Assembly (NCBI GenBank): GCA_015680685.1
Contig: MNCI01001960.1
Coordinates: forward strand, 58,763 to 120,762
Source of the DNA: Gnetum montanum
Taxonomy: Eukaryota > Streptophyta > Gnetopsida > Gnetales > Gnetaceae
Length of the DNA stretch: 62,000 nt
Reading direction: 5' to 3'
The notes under the pieces were generated by a model. That model did no database searches, was not told the DNA's origin, and saw only the letters and a program-made list of their open reading frames with translations. The first letter of the stretch is position 1, and each line of letters opens with the position of its first letter. Made by a program: the position numbers and the translations under genes. Of the stretch, positions 1 to 8,734 are shown in pieces.

Positions 1-41
1 AAGGTAAGCATTAGTCTGCTATGACTATAAACTAGCATAGA

Positions 42-412
42 CAGTCCTGGATCATGACTTAAAACTGATACCATAGAACAGTCTTGGATTATGACTTAAA
101 ACTGATACCATAGAAAAGTCCTGGATTATGACTTAAAACTGATACCATAGAAAAGTCTTGGATCATGACTTAAAACTGATACCACAGAATAGTTTTGGCA
201 TCATGACTTAAAACTGATACCACAGAACAGTTCTGGATCATGACTTAAAATTGATACCACAGAACAGTCCTGGATCATGACTTAAAGCTGATACCACAGA
301 ACAGTCTTGGATCATGACTTAAAACTGATACCATAGAATAGTCCTAGATCATGACTTAAAACTAATACCACAGAACAATCCTGGATCATGACCTAAAACT
401 GATACCATAGAG
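42..412 (+). repeat. 37-bp tandem array, about ten units
   Basis: About ten head-to-tail copies of a 37-bp unit, each containing ATGACTTAAAACTGATACC followed by a CAGAACAGTCCTGG-like half. Units differ at only a few positions; one is 38 bp. The array lies in the 3' untranslated region of Tat-B. A related but more degenerate array is at 58140-58556 in Tat-A, starting just after the pol stop codon. Tandem arrays at this site are known for Tat/Ogre-type elements and have been proposed to seed satellites. Confidence 0.95.
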
Positions 413-640
413 GCATGTCTGGTATGACACTAAACTGCTACGTCTGTCCACCATGACATGAAACTAGCATCCAGAGTCCACTAAGACTATAAACTAGTTT
501 GCCTCTTCACAATATACTATGACTATAAACTAGTAATGCACCATATGCCACGATGCTAAACTGGCGCAGTCCAAGGGGTTATGATGTGAAACTAATCCAC
601 AACAGTCCGCTAAGACTATAAATTGGTGACATCATCGATG
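413..640 (+). repeat. Degenerate continuation of the 37-bp array
   Basis: Units here have irregular spacing (about 29-40 bp) but keep the core ATGACTATAAACTAG or a close variant, for example near 465, 485 and 528. They look like older, unhomogenised versions of the array at 42-412 and resemble the Tat-A units more closely than the homogenised block does. Confidence 0.75.
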
Positions 641-1761
641 ACTAGGCAAAATTTGAAAAGATTTGTTGTTGCAGTTGGCTGTGCCTGTTCCACAAAGATT
701 TGTTGCATGATTCATCTCATCGGACCTAATGAAACTGATGCTGGTCATGATTCTATTTGCTTTGAAATTTGCACATGGTGACTCCATATCCTTGTTTAAA
801 GTGTTTAGCTGAATATTTCATCTATGGTTTTCTTGTCTTCTTGGAGTTGTGTTTGCAGGATGACACTTCTGAGGCATTCATGCATAGATGCACTTCGTCA
901 TGATGACAAGGTATCACGTTTTTCTTGATGCACGCGACTGGGTTAATCAATCCGTTCATAAGTACATTCCTGACTCTCGATGCATCCCTTATTTCCCCAT
1001 CATGCTCCCCTTAGCCTATTCAATTACACCCCCCTGATACATTCTGCTCACCTCAAAACTCTTGATACGCTATTGCACACTGTAACTCTCTAAGCAGTTG
1101 TGACACAAAACATGATACATAATACATGATGCAAAATGCAAGTTCTCAAACACAAGCACAGCATAAAAAGTAAGCTCTTTTAAAAAGACTGAGAAAAGAA
1201 AAAAGAAGAAGCAAAAAAAAAGGGATCAAAGAGCAAAATGCACAGAAAAGATCTTCAAGACCCCATTGACATCATAAAAAAAAAGACTATTGGCCATTCT
1301 CATACAAGGCCCAGGTGAGAAGGCAGTTATCTTGAAAAAATAGTTACACTCGTGTCTCAAAGAGACCATGTTGCACATCATTGTGTGGCTTTGGCTGTTT
1401 ACAACGGGCTCTACAAATACTCTATAAGAGTCTCGTTTCTCCAAAGAATGCACCTCCTATGTCTTGGTTTCAAGTCTGCTAAAACCCTGGCTGTTGACAA
1501 GGACCGATGACATAACTTGTTCATAAGAGAGCATTCCTCTCCCACAAATCCCAGCAGCAATCATAGCCCTTAACCTCCTAGCTTCCCTGGTTACAACCAA
1601 TTCCCTTGCATCTTGAACCACATTTCCTCAATCCCATGTACTTTTAAAAATGGTACGATGACACCCAGCCAAGGGCCGACGGTTAATGTTTGATGCTTTA
1701 TGCTCATGGTATTTTGCACTTCTTTGTCGATGCCTCTTAGGTGGATTCCTCTAGACATCAA
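641..1761 (+). other. Tat-B 3' non-coding spacer between tandem array and PPT
   Basis: No open frame with recognisable protein similarity. Two stretches match the inverted Tat-A spacer: a block around 828-920 and the last about 60 bp before the PPT, so this is part of the element. Several short A-rich runs (1160-1290) are the only other visible structure. Confidence 0.7.
859..910 (+). other. 52-nt exon-like block flanked by AG and GT in Tat-B spacer
   Basis: The block is preceded by TGTGTTTGCAG and followed by GTATCACG, so it has the form of a short internal exon. Tat-A has the corresponding block at 57884-57935 on the minus strand, also exactly 52 nt, preceded by the same TGTGTTTGCAG and followed by GTAAGACG. 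The upstream flank (TTTTCTTGTCTTCTTGGAG) is almost identical in both, while the inside has diverged. Splicing is inference; no transcript evidence is available. Confidence 0.4.
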
Positions 1762-1775
1762 CAAAGAGGGGCCAA
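1762..1775 (+). other. Polypurine tract of Tat-B
   Basis: CAAAGAGGGGCCAA lies directly before the LTR start TGAAACACC. The same tract precedes the inverted LTR of Tat-A. In the family it primes plus-strand DNA synthesis. Confidence 0.85.
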
Positions 1776-3405
1776 TGAAACACCACTAATTTTGGCCTAG
1801 CACTTTTAAACAAGAATCAAGCTAAGTCATGCTGCTTCCCAACATGAGTACAATGTGACCAAACTTGGAGGCCTCCGAAATAGCCCACAATGATACATGA
1901 TTCAACAGGCAAGGTCCCCTCGGGGCCCATAGGCGATTGCACCAACTTCCAACATCCAGAATCAAAAGTTTCAAGTTCAAAATGTTTGGTTTTGGCTAAG
2001 TACACTTTGGTTACTTTTTCAGACATTGCACAACGTAAGGATCACCGTCACCAACTTTTGGAGCCCAGAAATTGAGTCAAAACATGCTGAAATTGAGCAC
2101 AAGGACCCTCCATGACCTTCACTAAGGTCCCTAGTAGCTCCCAACCTTCAGAAAATCAAGATTTCGGCCTCAAATATGCCATTTTGACTTGGTAACGCTG
2201 GGGTTACTTTTTTAGACGTTTCACAGCGTAAGGATCATCGTCACCAACTTTTAGAGCCCCAAAACTAAGCCAAAATGACTTGATTTCAAGGGTGCAAGTC
2301 GTCCTTAGGGTCCACTATTGATAACTATGGGTTCCAGCCTTCAGAAATTCCAGATTTCAACTCAAAATTGCAAGTTTTGGAGGTCACATTACTGGTCACA
2401 CTGCAGGTCACGCTAGGTAGTCAAATTTCTCTTGTTGTACATTTCATTATAAATCCCCATTTGTGGGCATGTTAAGCCCTCATGGTCTAAAACAACAAAA
2501 AAAATATAATTTTTCAAGCGGGCCAGAGCTATAGCTAATCCTCCTAAATTTTCTTTAAATTTGTATCGCTTGAGGGCCTATTTTTCTAATTTGTTTGTAT
2601 CTTCATGGGCTTGAATGACCCACAAATTGTAAAATACATTAAACCTGGTCAAAGAAGGGAAATATCCAGCACACATCCAACTCGTGCCAACTATCTATGG
2701 GACACATGTCACTAGATTTGTTTTTCTCTCACCTCCCAGCTATTGATTCCATTCTTGAAAACCCTAGCCTAACCCTATAAATACCCTATCAATTCACATA
2801 AACGAAGGAGGCAAGGAGAGGAAGAAGAAAAGATTGGAGGAGGCAAAAAATTGGAGAGATTGGCAATTCTGAAGGAGAATAGAATTTGCAATCCTTAGGC
2901 GCTCAACAAACCTGATTGTTGGCTTCCAAGTGTTTTTCACGTTCATCCCATTTCATCGTCACATCATCACATCATATCATTCCATGGCTAGGCGTTTGAC
3001 TTGTCATCCACACGTGTGCAACTACATTTTGACCAATGCATATTCCTATTTGAACAATACAATACGGTTTCATCATTGCCTCCTATTTACATTATTCACT
3101 TTGGTTTATGCTTTGTTTACAATATAACTCTATTTATGCTTTATTTATAATTCAGTACACTCTGTTTACATTTCGTATCGCTGTTTGCATTCCATTTACA
3201 TCCCGTTTACAATAACCTCAGCGCTAGTCGTAGCTTACGCTCGAGGAAGTCCTTGGTTGATTTGCGTGCAGACCATCCAAGGCACTCTGCTTTCGTTTAT
3301 TTTTCTAGCTTGCCCTCGGGTGAAGGTAGGTTAGCTGTGGCTGCCCGACGATCTCTCGGTGTCTGTTTCCCTTACAGCCTTACACCAACGATTTAGGACA
3401 GTACA
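1776..3405 (+). repeat. 3' LTR of Tat-B (1630 bp)
   Basis: Begins TGAAACACCACTAATTTT right after the PPT and ends CGATTTAGGACAGTACA. Two other LTRs of this family are in the window in inverted orientation (51581-53049 and 55791-57088), sharing both ends and an internal block around the end of U5 (CTTGCCCTCGGGTGAAGGTAGG, here near 3310). A TATA box (TATAAATA, 2776-2783) marks the likely promoter. U3 has repeated GTAACGCTGGGGTTAC / CACAGCGTAAGG-type motifs near 2030, 2200-2230 and 2390-2420. The start and end are well supported by three-way comparison. Confidence 0.92.
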
Positions 3406-3408
3406 AAT

Positions 3409-3720
3409 AAGAAGATTTGGCTTTCTCAAAAAAACTACTTGGGTAAGACCTTGCGACGCTTCAACATGCAAGATTGTAAGCCACTTTCTACCCCACTTTC
3501 TGTTAATTTCAAATTATCCTCTGAGATGTGTCCTAGCAATGAAGTAGAGAGAAATGAGATGTCTCAAGTACTGTATGCATCAGTAGTGGAAAGCTTAATG
3601 TTCACTATGATTTGTACAAGATCAAACATTGCACAAGTAGTGGGAGCAGTTAGTCAGTACATGGCAAATATTGGACAAGAGCATTGGAATAGATGCTCAT
3701 ATGGCCTAGCAAAAGCATAA
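3409..3720 (+). pseudogene. Ty1/copia polyprotein remnant (end of RT into RNase H linker)
   Basis: The frame reads KKIWLSQKNYLGKTLRRFNM and continues with QDCKPLSTPL, EMSQVLYASVVESLMF, MICTRSNIAQVVGAVSQYMA and GQEHWN, the classic end of copia reverse transcriptase leading to RNase H. It stops at 3720, and the sequence then jumps straight to the 3' untranslated end and PPT, so the RNase H domain is deleted. The upstream part was displaced by the Tat-B insertion and should lie left of the window. There is no in-frame stop in the 104 codons left, so this piece is fairly well kept. Confidence 0.92.
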
Positions 3721-3797
3721 ACAACATAGAATGGCAAGGTAGAAAGGATAGTGTGGAGATACGATTGATCCCCAATCAAAATCTCCAAGTGGGAGAT

Positions 3798-4148
3798 TGT
3801 TGGCCATAGTTATCATGATAAATTTAGGCCATGGTTATCATGCTAAAATTGGACTATGGTTAATAAAATAGTGGGTGGTTATCATTAGTTATTTAAGGGC
3901 CCCTTCACCAATATAAAAGGGACCTCCCTCATCTTAAATTCAAATCCATCACATACATCCCCTTTGCATCCCACTCTTACATTCTTCTCCTATTGCATGA
4001 GAGAGAGGCTTCTTCTTGTTCTCTCTTTGTGATGAAGAGGGAAGGTTGTTATTCCCATTTTTGATAATAAGATCCTTATACATTTGCCTGTGGTTCCATT
4101 TCTCTTTATTTTCATCTCATTGCTGCGACATCTCCACATCTGCTAACA
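3798..4148 (+). repeat. Ty1/copia 3' LTR (351 bp)
   Basis: Preceded by the copia-type PPT AAGTGGGAGAT, it starts TGTTGGCCATAG and ends CATCTGCTAACA, so the termini form a short inverted repeat (TGTTGG / CTAACA). A TATA-like TATAAAAGG lies near 3911. The segment 3721-3797 is 3' untranslated sequence of the same element. Confidence 0.88.
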
Positions 4149-4659
4149 AAAGTCCTAGTCAATTCTACACGCACATTCTACGTTTTAATTAGTGTAATTC
4201 CTGGCCCACTTTGAAATCCCTCGGAAAGTACTAATTTCCCCCTTCCCGTGTCTTCCCGTGTCTGGATGTCGTGTCTCGCAAGGCTGCCGTCCAAAATTTC
4301 CAGAGACTACCCGCCATATGCATTGGCATTTTGTTTTTTGTTTTTGTTTTTGTTTTTTGGCACGAAAGCATTAATATTCAAAGGTTGAGCATTCTCACGC
4401 ATGATGCGGATGTGCACAAAAGTAACCAACTGAGCCATTGCCCAAATGTTTTTTTTAAGTAAAGTTTCAGTACTATTCCTACTACAATAATTTACAGCAT
4501 CTTTCTGGAACATTTGATTTTTTAAAAAAGATTAAGAAAAGTTTCCAGCACTATTCTTCCACCTACGATAATTTACAGCATCTTTTTTATTTTTTCCTCA
4601 TTCTCCGCATTATTTTATAACTATAAATCAGGAAACAAACACACCCAAGACTAGCAAGA

Positions 4660-4822
4660 GCCTCTATAAATGCTTTGCAATTCCCGTTAACCAGCAAGGA
4701 GGAAACAATAAGCACTAAGCACTCCCATCCAATTTACAATGGCAATGCCCGCCAAAGCATCATCGGCTGTGGTAACTTTAAATAATATTCAGATAATAAA
4801 GTTAAGGGGAGCTTATTGTTAA
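4660..4822 (+). promoter_or_regulatory. Promoter-like segment with short orphan reading frame
   Basis: A TATA box (CTCTATAAATG, TATAAA at 4665-4670) is followed 69 bp later by ATG at 4739-4741 in an A-rich context typical of plant leaders. The frame reads MAMPAKASSAVVTLNNIQII and ends after 27 codons at TAA (4820-4822); GTAACT at 4771 could instead be a splice donor. About 90 bp further on, CAATAAAATTG resembles a plant poly(A) signal. It could be the 5' and 3' ends of a gene whose body was deleted, or chance. No homology is recognised. Confidence 0.3.
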
Positions 4823-4845
4823 AATAATATTCAGATAATAAAGTT
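4781..4845 (+). repeat. Direct repeat, two identical 23-bp copies
   Basis: The 23-bp segment starting AATAATATTCAGATAATAAA occurs at 4781-4803 and again, identical, at 4823-4845, separated by 19 bp. Identity in otherwise diverged DNA suggests a recent local duplication, slippage, or a footprint left by an excised element. Confidence 0.85.
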
Positions 4846-5882
4846 CATGGCTTGTATGTTTGTGTAATCGTATTGAAATGTACCAGCAATAAAATTGAAA
4901 AAGTCAAGGGGAGTATGTCAAAAATATTTTGCATTTTATCCTTTTCATCATAAAATCACAATTATCTTAGCAAACTTGTTACAGTAAAATGGTGGCTTAG
5001 ATAATGCTCGATACAGCAAAAGAGTTTAACTTCAACTCAAATTTTACAAGGATTGTGTTGACAATATATCGTTTGTAACGGGCCACTATTTTATTATTTA
5101 ATTGCACCGACGCAGCGATTCATTCTCGCGGTTTTATCGTGTTGTGCCATTTTATGTCCTTTACACTTTCAAAGGAATGTTTTTTGGGATGTAGGTGGCT
5201 TTGTTTACATAATCGTTTAAGTGGCTGGAAAAGCAACCAATGCCTGTGAAAGGTTCCATTATCCCAAGGATAATGACAAATTGATCATTTGATAGGATCT
5301 TGCAGTCTTTACGGTTTAATGTCTGTCCTCTCTGTGTCTTTTAAGTTTACAAAGTCAGCATCGGCGCATTAAAACTATGTTTTCATTGGGATGTTTAAAA
5401 TAGCCTTTATTGGTTGTCACCTCAAGTCTATATTGGCCAGGCACCTTAGGTCAAGATTAGCCGATAAGAATCAATTCTTATATTGCTGTTAGCTCTCTCT
5501 CTATATATATTGACAAAAGATTTCTATTTAATTTATTTTTGGTGATTAGGTTATTTGGTCTTTTAGTGATTTGGTAAATCACAGATATAATTGAGACTTT
5601 TAGTGTTTAATTTGGGATTTTAGGATTTTGCATTTTTGTATGCCAAAGTCAAGTAGAAAGTAATGTATTTCAAGTAGTTTAGGAAAGTATAAGAAGTAGG
5701 GTTTCAATAGTAGGATTTAAGATTTATTGAAAGGAATGAAATAATATGATTGCAACTTTAAACTTCATGGCATCCATGATTGTGCAATCAAAATCCATGG
5801 TAAAAAAAGGTAAATTATTTCAACCATTGTAGAGTTGAAAGATTCATTATCAAATATTTAAGCAACTTAAGGTTAGACTAAT

Positions 5883-8734
5883 ATGGATACTTTGCAATCA
5901 AAGTGAGATTTTCTTGAATTAAAAATAACAACTGCTCACATAGGTTTAGAAGTAGTTACTAAGAAAATGTATAAAGATGAAGAAATATGTGATAAGATTC
6001 AAAATTTATGAATTGTGGGAATTCCTAAAAAACATGGTGAGGATCTTTTGCAATTCATACTAAACAATTGCATATTTCTTCTACCTTGATAATTAGTGCA
6101 AAAAGACTAATCAGGGTGATAAACCTTGACAGATTCTTGTTAAGTTTGCTCATTGGTGTCGAAGAGATAAGGTTTGAAACAATAAAAGTAACTTGAAATG
6201 ATAGAAGATTTGGATTAATGAAGACCTACTAAAAAAGAATATGTAAAAAAGTAGGAAGAATGGAAAAACATTAAACAAGCTCATGTTGAAGGTAAAATTG
6301 CTCACTTGAACTACATCAAAGCTAAGGCAAATTCTCCAAAAATATGGATTTTCTTCTATTACATATAGTTTTTTTATTGTTGAAGGTTCCTTGGTTAATA
6401 AAGTCTCTTTGGATACTAATAATTTCTTCAGTGATTTTGATCTGTTTATTTTTATTGAAACTTGAGAAGAAGAAAATTCTTCAATGGTATTTATTCTAGG
6501 CTTTCATTTCATTTCTGTTAGAAATAAGCATTCCAAATTGAGGGGTAGACCTTTTGGTGGTATTGCTTGTTTATTAAAAAGTCTAGAGATCATTCCATTA
6601 AGGTGCATAAAGTTGATAACAATAAGCAATATTTATAGGTTAAAGTTCAAGGCATTTTAGAGGTTCTTTATATTGCTGTTTGTTATTTTGCTCCAAGGAA
6701 TTCTTCTATTTACAATTCTGCTAATCTTTCACAATAGCATTCTTTTTAGTACTTGGGTCAAGATCTTGTAGAATCCTTTAGGTGTGATATAGTTTTTCTT
6801 TGTGGGGATTTTTATGCTTATGTTAAACAAACTTAGATTCAAACGCTTGTTTGGAATCTTTAATTAAAGTTCACTGAATAGCTCTATTTAGTTCATAAAA
6901 GATCATTTCTTGATCATATTACAATTAGAGGGGGATTTATTTCTTAGAATGCGATCATTCTTTTGATTTTTCAATCCTTATTGGCATCGAAAATGTCTTT
7001 CTTCTTCTCATTTCATCTTTAGTGGGCACCAAGGTAACTCTTAGATTAATCTTTTCTTGTCTACTCATGATAATATAAATGCAATGAAAAACTTTTAAGT
7101 AGGAGAAAAACTCTTAAAATCTCCTCATCATTACTTGAAATTTATTATTGGTGCTTCAATTTGTCATATTTATTACAAGAAACGTAGAACTCATCATTTC
7201 ACAAAAGACCTTTGCTAGAATTTTCAAATAACAGTGACTAATATGTTGGTCAACAATGATAATGATCTAGATTTGACTAATGTTCTTTTATCTACAGTAG
7301 CTTAAGTGTAGATTAAGAAAACTCTTGCTTGTAGAAATTTTTAATTTGATGTGGACTATTTGATAGCTCATAAAGATGTTTTAGATTCAGATTTCAAAAT
7401 TTCAATGCTGAAGATTATAGAAAGCTTTTTAGATTTTAAAAAATAGAAGTTCATTAAAGAGGAGCAAGAAACAATGATCAATGAGCTCCAATGAAATCCA
7501 AAAAGCTTTTAGAATTTATTTTGAGATAGATAGTAACATAGATGGGATTTTTCCTTATATACTATTTAGACTTTTTTTTAATGGCCCTGTTAATCAAGAG
7601 GCTCCCCCTACTATGCAAGATAACTATAGTGTTATTGAGTTATCTATTGATGGCATTTTTATAGGAATTCAAAGATTATCTTTTGGGAAAGGTGTAGATG
7701 TTAATGGATTATATGCAAAGTTTCTTAAATGGGGTGGTCCATTGGTGTGAAAAGTGGCTTGTAACCTTCTTAATATAGGGCTTCAACATGGTTTGGATTA
7801 TTCTTGGTATTCTAGTTGAGTAGTCTTACTTTACAAAAATAGAGATAGGACAAATCTTAATAATTACTAATTGGTTATAACCAATTTAGTTTTCATCGAG
7901 CTTGTGGGCATTATTTTAGAAAATAAAATTAGTTCATGGGAAGAAATGCAAGGTCTTTGTGCTCAATCACAAGTAGGCTTCAGGAGGAATCATTCTACTA
8001 TGGACATGTGATAACGTTGCATTATTGTATAGAAAAAGAAAGATGCCCAACCATATACCTTTTATTTATTTTTTATTTTTCCAAGGTTTATGATTCTGTT
8101 GCTCGAGATAATATTTGGAAGAGATTGAAGAGCATTAACATTCCACAAGATCTCCTATTTTCTATTAAAAGAATCTATGAGACAATTAACATTCTTATTG
8201 AAGAAGGAACAATTATCAATAGCTTAGTTGGAGTTAAACAAGGTTATCCTTTGTCTTGTACTCTTTTTGGCATATTTATAGATGAATTGGAGAAATAGAT
8301 GCAAAATGCCTATAATCATGCTCTGTTAGTGAATGGATTATTTCTGAACATGTCTCCTTGTAGATAATGTGGCCTTGATTGCAAAATTAGCTATAGGATT
8401 AAATTATATACTTCAAATTCTCCATGACTACTGCAACCATTTTTGTATGAAAGTTAATATTAATAAAACTGAAATTCTAGTTTGTGGTAATAAAAATAGA
8501 AATTAAAATTTTTTTAGAGAAAAATGACTTGATATATATGAATCTTATATATATTTGGCAGTTGAATTTACCAATACTTATAGTTGAAATACTTTGATTG
8601 CACAGAGTGTTCCAAATGACAGGCAAGCTGCTCTAAGAAATAATTACAATAGGAAATGAATTTTGGCATGGGAGATAAACAAAAAAACAAGGCTTTTTGG
8701 CATTGTTGTCCAACTCTTATTATTATATGGGTGT
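5883..8734 (+). pseudogene. LINE (non-LTR retrotransposon), ORF1-like, endonuclease and RT, segment 1
   Basis: Decayed LINE with many stops. An ORF1-like part starts at ATG 5883 with a helical stretch (DFLELKITTAHIGLEVV), then DKIQNL, IVGIPKKHGEDLL and QILVKFAHWCRRDKV, resembling the RNA-binding ORF1 of L1-type elements. The AP-endonuclease follows (about 6440-6960) with GRPFGGIACLLK, AVCYFAPRNSS and FLCGDFYA. RT (about 7440-8480) shows GFRRNHSTMDMVITLH, FSKVYDSVARDNIWKRL, GVKQGYPLSCTLFGIFIDELEK and DDVALIAKLA-like sequence. After RT it reads to LLLLYGC at 8734, where the 8735-10641 insertion interrupts it; the last five bases are the GGTGT target site. ORF1 and endonuclease are close together, so the element may have been a single long ORF. 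Exact clade not determined. Confidence 0.82.

Larger units (their letters stand above)
1..3405 (+). mobile_element. Tat-lineage Ty3/gypsy retrotransposon, 3' part (Tat-B)
   Basis: This is the 3' end of a plus-strand LTR retrotransposon whose 5' part lies left of the window. In order it has a 37-bp tandem array, a non-coding spacer, a polypurine tract (ACAAAGAGGGG) and a 3' LTR. The same order, PPT, LTR ends and array occur in inverted orientation at 55791-58556, where they follow a pol gene with the Tat-type double RNase H; that is the basis for the lineage call. Nothing coding remains here. It was inserted in a Ty1/copia element, as copia reverse transcriptase/RNase H sequence begins right after its last base. 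The base after the LTR starts the presumed right TSD copy (AATAA, 3406-3410); the left copy is outside the window. Confidence 0.85.
4149..5882. other. Unassigned region between copia remnant and LINE
   Basis: No transposon terminus, LTR or long coding frame was recognised. It contains a T/G-rich run (4327-4358), a promoter-like segment with an isolated start codon (4660-4845, separate entries) and AT-rich DNA from 4900 on. A CT/AT run (AGCTCTCTCTCTATATATAT) is near 5491. The part after about 5560 may be 5' untranslated sequence of the LINE, but I cannot place its 5' end. Confidence 0.5.

Noticed and set aside
42-412. Regular short repeats that might suggest a CRISPR array
   Set aside because: Units are directly adjacent with no unique spacers, and the same repeats occur in the 3' region of a Tat retrotransposon.
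1226-1453. 75-codon minus-strand frame
   Set aside because: Within the Tat-B non-coding spacer, with no counterpart in the Tat-A spacer and no recognised domain.
4327-4358. T/G-rich run as telomere-like repeat
   Set aside because: The units are GTTTTT-like rather than TTTAGGG and very short; simple low complexity.
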